A stretch of DNA of 64,000 bases from Deltaproteobacteria bacterium (GTDB taxonomy: Bacteria > Desulfobacterota > DSM-4660 > Desulfatiglandales > HGW-15). This document shows positions 44,117 to 51,446 of the stretch, piece after piece. The translations under genes were made by a program, and so were the position numbers. The notes under the pieces were generated by a model that saw only the letters and a program-made list of their open reading frames with translations, searched no databases and was not told the DNA's origin. The stretch is from NCBI GenBank assembly GCA_020060215.1, contig JAGVAP010000022.1:1-64000 (forward strand), given 5' to 3'. Positions within the stretch are counted from its first letter, which is position 1. Every line of letters starts with the position of its first letter.

Positions 44117-44478
44117 ATGGATTTGAATGATTCGACATACCAGATAAATGGCGCGACTTATGAGGTCAATCGTGAACTGGGGAGCGGGTTTCTGGAGAAG
44201 GCCTATGAGAACGCTCTCATGCTTGAATTGAAAGAGAGAGGATTGAGAGCCGAAAATCAGGTCCCGATACGAGTCAAGTACAAAGGCCGAGAAGTTGGTG
44301 AATACTTGGCTGATATCGTTGTAGAAGATAAAGTCCTAATAGAACTGAAAACAGTTGACTCAATACAAAAACTCCATGAGGCTCAACTTCTGCGTTACCT
44401 GAAAGCCACTGGATACAAGGTGGGTCTCTTGGAAACTTCAAACAAACCAAAGCACAAGCTAAACGGTTCGTGCTGTGA
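44117..44478 (+). pseudogene. GxxExxY protein (PD-(D/E)XK nuclease-like), frameshifted near the C-terminus
   Basis: The frame from ATG 44117 (or ATG 44099, which lies inside repeat copy 5) encodes the GxxExxY signature GFLEKAY, the PDDEXK-like core GEYLADIVVEDKVLIELKTVD (D...ELK) and HEAQLLRYLK. After VGLL at ~44431 the open frame runs on as ETSNKPKHKL... into the next repeat until 44572. In another frame, from ~44434, the same DNA reads NFKQTKAQAKRFVL followed by TGA at 44476-44478, which is the normal family C-terminus. One lost base at about 44432-44436 explains this. The gene is flanked by same-orientation repeat copies 5 and 6. Confidence 0.78.
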
Positions 44479-44503
44479 GAGTCCGTGTGGGTCTGCTGTC
44501 TTA

Positions 44504-44688
44504 TTAACCACAGACGGTCACAGACCGGCACAGACATTCTATCCGGACGACTTGTCCGGCCAGAAAGGGTGATGGCCGTTGGCCAGGAAAATTCAAAGTA
44601 TATTGCGCAGGGACGAAGTTTATCGCAGGTCAACGAGCGGCGAAGTAAACACATCCTTCCGTGCTCGTCTGTGCATGTCTGTGGTAAA
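44504..44688 (+). repeat. ACCACAGAC palindromic repeat, copy 6
   Basis: TTAACCACAGACGGTCACAG at left, TCCGGACGACTTGTCCGG hairpin, GGCCGTTGGCC hairpin, a CGAGCGGCGAAG piece, and GTCTGTGGTAA at right, ending at the ATG of fcl. It shows the greatest similarity to copy 5, on the other side of the GxxExxY gene. Confidence 0.88.
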
Positions 44689-45680
44689 TGAGTAAGAATT
44701 CAAGAATTTATGTTGCCGGTCATAGTGGCCTCGTTGGGTCCGCCATATCCAGAAGACTGCATGCGGACGGCTATACGAACCTGATCACCCGCTCGCACAA
44801 GGATCTGGACCTGACTAGGCAGGCTGAGGTGGAAACGTTCTTCGAAAGGGAGCGGCCGGAGTACGTTTTTCTGGCTGCGGCAAAGGTCGGCGGAATCCAT
44901 GCAAACTCCACCTATCCGGCGGATTTCATCTACCGCAACCTAATGATTCAGTCCAATGTGATCCATGCCTCCTATCGTGCAGGTGTGCAGAAGCTCATCT
45001 TCTTGGGCAGCTCGTGCATCTATCCCAGAGATTGTCCCCAGCCCATGAAGGAGGAGTACCTCCTTTCGGGAAAGCTCGAGCCTACGAACGAGCCCTATGC
45101 CATTGCGAAGATAGCCGGAATCAAGATGTGCCAGGCGTACAATAAGCAGTACGGCACCAGGTTCATTTCCGTTATGCCTACTAACCTCTATGGTCCGGGG
45201 GATAACTTCGATCTTGAGAATAGTCATGTACTGCCGGCGCTGATCAGGAAGTTTCATGAAGGGAAAATAAAGATGTTGGAAGTTGGAGGTGGGAGGTTGG
45301 AGACAAGTAGCGAAGCGAAACGCTCCTCTAACCTCGAACCACCCTGCGTCACTGTTTGGGGTACGGGGAAGCCGCTCCGTGAGTTCCTGCATGTGGACGA
45401 TCTGGCGGATGCCTGTGTCTTCCTCATGGAAAATTATGACGGGAGCGAGATCATCAATATCGGGGTGGGGAAAGAGATCAGCATCAGAGAACTCGCTGAG
45501 ATGATCAGGGAGATCGTAGGATATGGAGGAGAGATTCGTTTCGATCCGTCGAAGCCGGACGGGACCCCGCGGAAGCTGCTGGATGTGAGCAGGCTTCGTG
45601 CGTTGGGATGGGAAAGCCGGATTCCCCTGAGGGACGGTATTCAAAATTCATACGAATGGTTCCTCAAGAACTTTCATTAA
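44688..45680 (+). CDS. fcl: GDP-L-fucose synthase with internal repeat-derived insertion
   Basis: 330 aa. [18 protein letters not shown] (7-24), [70 protein letters not shown] (YxxxK) and [27 protein letters not shown] are typical. It converts GDP-4-keto-6-deoxymannose to GDP-L-fucose together with Gmd. About 22 extra residues (~194-219, from [26 protein letters not shown]) lie between FHEGKI and VTVWG and are encoded by GGTTGGAGG and GCGAAGCGAAACGCTCC repeat words. Start and stop codons both touch ACCACAGAC repeats. Confidence 0.92.
   Translation: MSKNSRIYVAGHSGLVGSAISRRLHADGYTNLITRSHKDLDLTRQAEVETFFERERPEYVFLAAAKVGGIHANSTYPADFIYRNLMIQSNVIHASYRAGVQKLIFLGSSCIYPRDCPQPMKEEYLLSGKLEPTNEPYAIAKIAGIKMCQAYNKQYGTRFISVMPTNLYGPGDNFDLENSHVLPALIRKFHEGKIKMLEVGGGRLETSSEAKRSSNLEPPCVTVWGTGKPLREFLHVDDLADACVFLMENYDGSEIINIGVGKEISIRELAEMIREIVGYGGEIRFDPSKPDGTPRKLLDVSRLRALGWESRIPLRDGIQNSYEWFLKNFH
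45268..45347 (+). repeat. In-frame palindromic insertion in fcl
   Basis: GAAGTTGGAGGTGGGAGGTTG, then AGCGAAGCGAAACGCTCCTC and TAACCTCGAACC, form an imperfect palindrome (GGTTGGAG...CTCTAACC). The core is shared with 42256-42286 and 54199-54230. Confidence 0.75.
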
Positions 45681-45752
45681 CCACAGATGTGCACAGACTG
45701 GCACAGACAGTAACGATTTCGTCCGTGTCGTCCGTGCATGTCTGTGGTTAAC
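45677..45752. repeat. ACCACAGAC palindromic repeat, copy 7 (minimal)
   Basis: 76 bp: TTAACCACAGATGTGCACAG ... GTGCATGTCTGTGGTTAA. It is almost only the terminal inverted repeats, lacking the TCCGG and AAGTCGAG internal hairpins. It supplies the fcl stop codon. Confidence 0.88.
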
Positions 45753-45763
45753 TCTTTTCTGTG

Positions 45764-47185
45764 ATGATTGAAACAGATCAAAAATGTGAAATTGCATCCC
45801 GCTTTGACGGGCTTGCCTCGACCCGGGAAGAGTGGATCAGGCGGAACCGGTACTACTATGAGGACCAGAAGAGGTATTACCGATTCCTCGTGCCTGAGGG
45901 GGTTTCGGTGCTCGAGTTGGGGTGTGGGACGGGGGACCTGCTGGGTGCCCTAAAGCCAAGTCGAGGAGTAGGTATTGACATCAGTTCGGAGATGGTGAGC
46001 CTTGCCGCCGGGAAATATCCAAACCTGGAGTTCCGCCAGGCAGATATTGAAAGACTGCAGCCCTGGGAAGAGACTTTCGACTATCTTATTCTTGCCGATG
46101 TGGTCGGACACCTTCACGATGTCGAGGAGAGCTTCAGGAGGCTGCGCGCCTTCTGCAGGCCCGATTCGAGGGTGATTATCTCTTACTACAATTTCCTCTG
46201 GGAGCCGATCCTGAAGGCCGGCGAAAAGGTGGGCTTGAAGATGCCCCAGGAGCACCAGAACTGGCTCTCCACCGAGGACATCTGCAACCTCCTTTCGCTC
46301 TCGCGGTATGAGGTGGTGAAGACCGAGTCAAGACTCCTTCTGCCGAAGAACATCCCCCTGATCAGTAATTTTGCCAATCGCTACATGGCGTCCCTGCCCG
46401 GTGTCAGGAGGTTGTGCCTCTGCAAATACGTCTTGGCGAGGGCTTTGCAGATGAGGGGGAAGAAGGCATACTCCACATCCATAGTGATTCCGTGCAGAAA
46501 CGAAAAGGGCAACGTCGAGCAGGCTGTGAGGCGGCTCCCACCATTTGGGACCGGTCAGGAGATCATATTCGTGGAAGGGGGTTCCACGGATGGGACCAGG
46601 GAGGAGATAGGGAGGGTGGTGAAGGCCTATCCTGAAAAGGACATCAAGGCGCTCGTTCAGGACGGCAGAGGGAAAGGGGATGCGGTGCGGAAAGGCTTTG
46701 CATCCGCACGCGGTGAGATATTGATGATCCTGGATGCCGACCTGACCGTCCCTCCTGAGGACCTGCCCAAGTTCTATCGGGCCCTGGCGGATGACCTGGG
46801 GGAGTTCATCAATGGATGCAGGCTCGTCTATCCCATGGAAAAGCAGGCCATGAGATTCTTGAATCTTCTCGGCAACAAGTTCTTCTCCATGATGTTCACC
46901 TGGATCCTGAACCAGAGGTTCAAAGACACCCTTTGCGGCACCAAAGTGCTGTTCAAGCGGGACTACGAGAAGATACGGGCGAACCGCAGCTATTTTGGGG
47001 AGTTTGACCCGTTCGGCGACTACGACCTGATCTTCGGCGCCGTAAAGCAGAACCTGAAGGTGGTGGAGGTGCCGATCCGGTACAGGGAAAGGACTTACGG
47101 CGACACAAATATCCGCCGGTTCAAGCATGGTTGGCTCCTGCTGAAGATGACGCTCTTTGCATATCGGAAGATAAAGGCAATATAA
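45764..47185 (+). CDS. SAM methyltransferase fused to GT2 glycosyltransferase
   Basis: 473 aa. Residues ~1-225: class I methyltransferase (SVLELGCGTGDLLGAL at ~46-61, GVGIDISSEMVSLA, FDYLILADVVGHLHDV). Residues ~237-473: GT2, dolichyl-phosphate-mannose-synthase-like (TSIVIPCRNEKGNVEQ, FVEGGSTDGT, GKGDAVRKGFASARGEILMILDADLTVPPEDL, LCGTKVLFKRDY, YGDTNIRRFKHG). The fusion may methylate the sugar it transfers or act on the same lipid-linked acceptor. Start ATG 45764; a GTG one codon earlier is possible. Confidence 0.86.
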   Translation: MIETDQKCEIASRFDGLASTREEWIRRNRYYYEDQKRYYRFLVPEGVSVLELGCGTGDLLGALKPSRGVGIDISSEMVSLAAGKYPNLEFRQADIERLQPWEETFDYLILADVVGHLHDVEESFRRLRAFCRPDSRVIISYYNFLWEPILKAGEKVGLKMPQEHQNWLSTEDICNLLSLSRYEVVKTESRLLLPKNIPLISNFANRYMASLPGVRRLCLCKYVLARALQMRGKKAYSTSIVIPCRNEKGNVEQAVRRLPPFGTGQEIIFVEGGSTDGTREEIGRVVKAYPEKDIKALVQDGRGKGDAVRKGFASARGEILMILDADLTVPPEDLPKFYRALADDLGEFINGCRLVYPMEKQAMRFLNLLGNKFFSMMFTWILNQRFKDTLCGTKVLFKRDYEKIRANRSYFGEFDPFGDYDLIFGAVKQNLKVVEVPIRYRERTYGDTNIRRFKHGWLLLKMTLFAYRKIKAI

Positions 47186-47189
47186 AATA

Positions 47190-47277
47190 CTGTTTGTCTG
47201 GTTTGTTTGGTTCCTTTGGTCAAGAATTAGGAACTATTTTCGAATGGTTGGGGTAACCGGATAAACCGAACAAACAG
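47190..47277. repeat. Palindromic spacer CTGTTTGT...ACAAACAG
   Basis: CTGTTTGTCTGGTTTGTTTG on the left pairs imperfectly with AACCGGATAAACCGAACAAACAG on the right, with a ~40-base loop. It fills the gap between two genes and is another word-type of spacer palindrome. Confidence 0.55.
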
Positions 47278-47298
47278 AATGAACTAGAGAAACCGTGC

Positions 47299-48021
47299 AT
47301 GAGAGCGGCTGGAATACTCGAGGAAAGGCGACAAAAGTGGAAATCCAAGGAGGTTCTTAGAAGGCTATATTACAAGTGGTATTCGCTCATAGCTGAATGG
47401 ATCAGGCCAGGTGTGGTTCTGGAGTTGGGAGGCGGCAGCGGGAACCTGAAGGAATATTTTCCTGATGCGGTCAGCTCTGACATAGTTTTTGCCCCATGGC
47501 TGGATGCGGTTTTTGATGCTCAGCGACTTCCTCTCAGGAATGAGAGCGTAAGCTCAATCGTCCTGTTTGACGTTCTTCATCATCTATCCGCACCGGCCCT
47601 TTTTTTTTCTGAGGCGGAAAGGGCGCTACGCATAGGGGGCAGAATTATCATGATGGAACCCTATGTCTCCTGCGCTTCCTTTCTTGTGTACAAGTACCTT
47701 CACCAGGAAGGGCTGAATCGGGATGGAAACCCCCTCAGCCGTCTGTTGGAAGAGAGAGATCCTTTTCAGGGCAATCAGGCTATTCCCGCTGCCATCTTCG
47801 GGCTGTACAGACAGGAATTCTCGACGAGGTATCCCAGACTGGAAATCGTCAAGGAAGAGAAGATGGATTTTTTCAATTACCCCCTGAGCGGCGGGTTTCA
47901 CCATCGTCCATTCTGTCCGAGCGCTTTGTATCCAGTGCTGGAAAAACTTGAGCGGTTCCTCGCCCCCCTGAACTCATGCCTGGCATTCCGGATGTTCATT
48001 GTGCTTGAAAAAAGGCACTGA
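47299..48021 (+). CDS. SAM-dependent methyltransferase (type 11)
   Basis: 240 aa. VVLELGGGSGNLKEYFPDAVSSDIVFAPWLDAVFDAQRLPLRNESVSSIVLFDVLHHLSAPALFFSEAERALRIGGRIIMMEPYVS holds SAM motifs I-VI in the first 115 residues. Unlike typical cases the motif has GGGSGN. It may methylate a glycan terminus. The gene is followed by CAGCTTTCAGCATTCAG heptads. Confidence 0.8.
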   Translation: MRAAGILEERRQKWKSKEVLRRLYYKWYSLIAEWIRPGVVLELGGGSGNLKEYFPDAVSSDIVFAPWLDAVFDAQRLPLRNESVSSIVLFDVLHHLSAPALFFSEAERALRIGGRIIMMEPYVSCASFLVYKYLHQEGLNRDGNPLSRLLEERDPFQGNQAIPAAIFGLYRQEFSTRYPRLEIVKEEKMDFFNYPLSGGFHHRPFCPSALYPVLEKLERFLAPLNSCLAFRMFIVLEKRH

Positions 48022-48060
48022 AGCTTTCAGCAATCAGCTTTCAGCATTCAGTCGATTTGC
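48022..48060. repeat. Heptad island CAGCTTT/CAGCATT
   Basis: AGCTTTCAGCAATCAGCTTTCAGCATTCAG repeats with a 7-base period, matching words inside the pseC insertion at 8792-8862. Confidence 0.65.
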
Positions 48061-48100
48061 ACGATCACGCACACGCTCAAACTTGACGTACACGATCCCT

Positions 48101-49210
48101 ATGATTCGTCCCTTGTTCATCATCAGTGATCTCGAAATGGGGGGGGCGCAGAGGGTCGTTCTCACCATAACACGCCACCTCAAAAGAAGGGGGCTTCAAC
48201 CCGAACTGGCTCTTGTTTCGGAGAACGGCCCCCTTTCCTGTGAGCTTCCGGATGATATCCCAGTCCATAGGCTGAAGGCTCGCCGGGTGAGATATGCCTT
48301 CTCCAAGATCTTGAGGCTGTGCCGGGCTTTGCAGCCGGACGCGGTGATCTCTACCGTCGGGCACTTGAATATACTGCTTCTCCTGTCAAAGCCTTTTCTG
48401 CCGAGGCATACGGCTGTGATCGTCCGGGAAGCGAATACTCCGAGCATCCGGCTGCTGCACACCCGCCATCCTTCCCTGTACCGGCTGGCCTACCGCACGC
48501 TATACCCCCTGTGCGACAGGCTCATCTGCAACTGCAGCTACATGAAAAAGGACATGTGCGCGCACTTCGGCGTTTCTTCCTCGAGAACGTGGGTGGTACC
48601 GAACCTTGTGGACGTCGAGGGGATAACGAACAAGGTCCTGTCAGCCGAAAACCCTTATCACGATAATGCCATTCAACTAGCAGCAGTGGGACGAATGGAT
48701 CACCAGAAAGGATACGACCTGCTTCTGAGGGCCTTTCAAAAGAGTCTAAAGCTCCTTCGAAATAACATCAGGCTGACGCTTGTGGGTGACGGCCCTCAGA
48801 GGCATTCACTGGTCGGTCTCGCCAGGCAACTGGGAATATCGGAATCCGTGTCTTTTGCGGGGCAAAAGAAAAATCCTTACCCTTATATGGCGCATGCCGA
48901 TCTGACGGTTTCCTCCTCCAGGTGGGAAGGTTCGCCCAATGTGGTATTGGAGTCGCTCGCGTGCGGAACGCCTGTGCTGGCCTTCGATTGTCCGGGAGGT
49001 ACGGCCGAGATCATCGGCGATGGAAGGAACGGATGGCTTGTTCCTGCAGGGAATTGGAAAAGAATGGGTGAAAAGATAGCTCAAACTGTCACCGAAAAGA
49101 GCTGGCTGGCCATGAAGGGGAAGGATCTTCTGCCACCAAAGCACCGGTGTGAAAACGTGGTTGAGCAGTGGGTAGGAATCCTTGAGGCACTTAGACGAAA
49201 TGATGGTTAG
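48101..49210 (+). CDS. GT4-family glycosyltransferase
   Basis: 369 aa from ATG 48101; the frame extends upstream only through heptad repeats. PLFIISDLEMGGAQRVVLTITRHL (4-27) is the acceptor-domain start. LAAVGRMDHQKGYDLLLRAF (~191-210), LTLVGDGPQRHSLVGLARQLGISESVSFAGQKKNPYPYMAHADLTVSSSRWEGSPNVVLESLACGTPVLAFDCPGG is the donor domain with EX7E. Retaining glycosyltransferase of the glycan assembly. Confidence 0.88.
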   Translation: MIRPLFIISDLEMGGAQRVVLTITRHLKRRGLQPELALVSENGPLSCELPDDIPVHRLKARRVRYAFSKILRLCRALQPDAVISTVGHLNILLLLSKPFLPRHTAVIVREANTPSIRLLHTRHPSLYRLAYRTLYPLCDRLICNCSYMKKDMCAHFGVSSSRTWVVPNLVDVEGITNKVLSAENPYHDNAIQLAAVGRMDHQKGYDLLLRAFQKSLKLLRNNIRLTLVGDGPQRHSLVGLARQLGISESVSFAGQKKNPYPYMAHADLTVSSSRWEGSPNVVLESLACGTPVLAFDCPGGTAEIIGDGRNGWLVPAGNWKRMGEKIAQTVTEKSWLAMKGKDLLPPKHRCENVVEQWVGILEALRRNDG

Positions 49211-49298
49211 TGGAACGATGGCACCTCTTGGGAGTCTGTGATCTCTAGCGAAGCGGGCGAGAGACGCTCTTTCAGTGGCGACCAAAAGCAATCATTAT

Positions 49299-50510
49299 AT
49301 GCCCCTAGAGCCGAAAAGTTTGAAAATCATCCACCTCATCACAGAGCTCAATACCGGCGGTGCAGAGCAGATGCTTTACAAAGTGACTACGAGGATGGAT
49401 CGCCGGAGGTTCCGCACCATCGTAGTCACCATGTCGGAAAAAGGGCCGATTGGGAGACAGATCGAGGCGAAAGGGTTTCCAATCGTGGAATTGGGAATGA
49501 GGCTCGGCAGGCCAAGTGTTTTCGGTGCACTGAAGCTCTATACTCTCATCAGGCGAGAAAGGCCTAGCATCCTCCAAACATGGCTTTACCATGCGGATCT
49601 GCTGGGAATATTTGTTGGAAAACTCGCGCCTGTGCAGCGGATTGTCTGGGGAATAAGATGCTCTGAAATGGATCTGCGTAATTACCGTTTTCTCACGAAC
49701 ATGACCGTGAAAGCGTGTGCTCGCGCATCAAAATGGCCTGACGCGATCATCGTCAATTCGGAGGAGGGGAAAAGGGCTCATAAGGGTTTTGGATATAGGG
49801 CCGAAAGGATGGTCAACATCCCGAACGGCTTCGATACCGAACTTTTCCGCCCTGATCCGGGCGCGCAGGCCCGGTTGCTATCTGAACTCGGCCTGGGGAG
49901 AGAGGCCATAAAAATAGGGTTGATTGCTCGGTTCGATCCCATGAAGGACCATGCGAACTTCCTGCGAGCGGCGTCTTTGCTGAACTCCAAGGAAGATGTC
50001 CATTTTGTGCTGGCGGGGAGGGGGGTGGTACCGGAGAACCGCAAGCTCAGCGAGCACCTGAATAGCCGACTTTCAGGAAAAGTCCATTTCCTCGGCCCAA
50101 GAGACGATATTGCTAGGATCACTCCAGCTTTGGACATTTCAACTTCGTCATCCTCATATGGGGAAGGATTCTCCAATACGATAGGAGAAGCTATGGCGTG
50201 CGGTATTCCTTGTGTCGTGACGGATGTGGGCGATTCGGCGGCGATCGTCGCGGACACCGGGTTCGTGGTGCCGCCTCGGGATCCCGCGGCGCTGGCCGGC
50301 GCCTGGAGTAAATTGCTGGAGATGGGAAAAGAAGGAAGAAAAAGACTGGGAGAGCAGGCAAGGGCTCGCATCTTGGAGAATTTCAGTATAGAAAAGGTGG
50401 CCCGGCAGTTCGAGCAATTCTATGAGGGGATAATGCAGGATCCAAGAAATCTATCTACCACAGACACACAGAGACGAGCACGGACGAAAATCTCATTATC
50501 GCAGAAGTAA
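49299..50510 (+). CDS. GT4-family glycosyltransferase with repeat-encoded C-terminal tail
   Basis: 403 aa from ATG 49299; GTG 49275 is an alternative. LKIIHLITELNTGGAEQMLYKVTTRM (7-32) and IKIGLIARFDPMKDHANFLRAA, FVLAGRGVVPENRKL, VHFLGPRDDIARITPALDISTSSSSYGEGFSNTIGEAMACGIPCVVTDVGDSAAIV are typical. The last 20 residues (NLSTTDTQRRARTKISLSQK) are translated from the left end of repeat copy 8. Confidence 0.86.
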   Translation: MPLEPKSLKIIHLITELNTGGAEQMLYKVTTRMDRRRFRTIVVTMSEKGPIGRQIEAKGFPIVELGMRLGRPSVFGALKLYTLIRRERPSILQTWLYHADLLGIFVGKLAPVQRIVWGIRCSEMDLRNYRFLTNMTVKACARASKWPDAIIVNSEEGKRAHKGFGYRAERMVNIPNGFDTELFRPDPGAQARLLSELGLGREAIKIGLIARFDPMKDHANFLRAASLLNSKEDVHFVLAGRGVVPENRKLSEHLNSRLSGKVHFLGPRDDIARITPALDISTSSSSYGEGFSNTIGEAMACGIPCVVTDVGDSAAIVADTGFVVPPRDPAALAGAWSKLLEMGKEGRKRLGEQARARILENFSIEKVARQFEQFYEGIMQDPRNLSTTDTQRRARTKISLSQK

Positions 50511-50620
50511 GACGGCTATGAACCCAATTGGCATTTCCTGGCCAACGGACATGACCATTTCTCTCCGGACAAGTCGTCCGGAGAGAATGTCGGTGTCTGT
50601 CTGTGCAAGTCTGTGGATAA
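50456..50620 (-). repeat. ACCACAGAC palindromic repeat, copy 8
   Basis: Left end TACCACAGACACACAG; a perfect CTCTCCGGAC-AAGTC-GTCCGGAGAG hairpin in the right half (50568-50592); right end GTCTGTGGATAA. Same orientation as copies 1, 3 and 4. It encodes the C-terminus of the preceding glycosyltransferase. Confidence 0.86.
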
Positions 50621-50633
50621 TGAGCTATCCTGA

Positions 50634-51446
50634 ATGAAAACCTCTCTCATCGTTACTACATACAACTGGCCGGAAGCCTTATCACTGGTACTCAAGTCCG
50701 TCATCGCCCAGTCTGTTATCCCTGATGAGATCATCATCGCCGATGATGGTTCCAGGGAAGAGACGGCCCAGGCAATCAAGGATGTCCTCAGGGGCAAGGA
50801 CGTAAAGTGGAAGCATGTCTGTCATGCCGATCAGGGGGTGCGACAATCCAGGATCAAGAATCTAGCTGTGAAGCATTCCAGCGGTGACTACTTGATCTTC
50901 GTCGATCATGATGTCGTTCTACATCCAGCGTTTATCGAAGACCACCTTTCTATGGCTTGCGAAGGAGTATTTCTCCAAGGGAAGCGTGTGCTCCTCTCAA
51001 AAGGGTTTACTGAAGAAGTAGTCGCCTCCGGAATCTTCAGACAGCCGAGTCCTTGGGCCAAAGAGATCGAAAACAGGAAAAACGGAGTTCATTTTTCAAA
51101 ATTGGGTAAACTGCTATCGCTACCCAAAAGTTTCGAGGAGTCCCTCAGGGGGTGCAACCTTTCGATGTTCAGGGATGATTTCCTGAAGGTGGACGGCTTC
51201 GATGAAACCTTCGACGGCAGCTGGGGAAGAGAAGATTCGGACATCTGCTACAGGCTTTTCCATGCAGGAGTTTTGGTAAGAGTCCTCTGGTTTATGGCTC
51301 TACAGTACCATCTTTACCATGGGAAAGTTGCCAAGTGGGATAGAGAGAGACTGGATCCCGAACTTCAGAGCGTACTCGAAGGAAAGAGGGTAAGAGCCCT
51401 CAAAGGTTTTGCCGCCTTGTCTTCAGAAGGCGGGGTGATCGAATGA
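50634..51446 (+). CDS. GT2-family glycosyltransferase
   Basis: 270 aa. TSLIVTTYNWPEALSLVLKSVIAQSVIPDEIIIADDGSREETAQAI (3-48) with the DDG; DYLIFVDHDVVLHPAFIEDHL (~84-104) has the DxD-like DHD; RGCNLSMFRDDFLKVDGFDETFDGSWGREDSDICYRLFHAG (~175-215) has the ED motif. It is a GT-A inverting transferase. The stop overlaps the WaaL-LptF start by four bases. Confidence 0.9.
   Translation: MKTSLIVTTYNWPEALSLVLKSVIAQSVIPDEIIIADDGSREETAQAIKDVLRGKDVKWKHVCHADQGVRQSRIKNLAVKHSSGDYLIFVDHDVVLHPAFIEDHLSMACEGVFLQGKRVLLSKGFTEEVVASGIFRQPSPWAKEIENRKNGVHFSKLGKLLSLPKSFEESLRGCNLSMFRDDFLKVDGFDETFDGSWGREDSDICYRLFHAGVLVRVLWFMALQYHLYHGKVAKWDRERLDPELQSVLEGKRVRALKGFAALSSEGGVIE

Noticed and set aside
46328..47128. 266-codon minus-strand frame over the methyltransferase-GT2 fusion
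   Set aside because: Antisense shadow; the + strand carries the full motifs of both domains.
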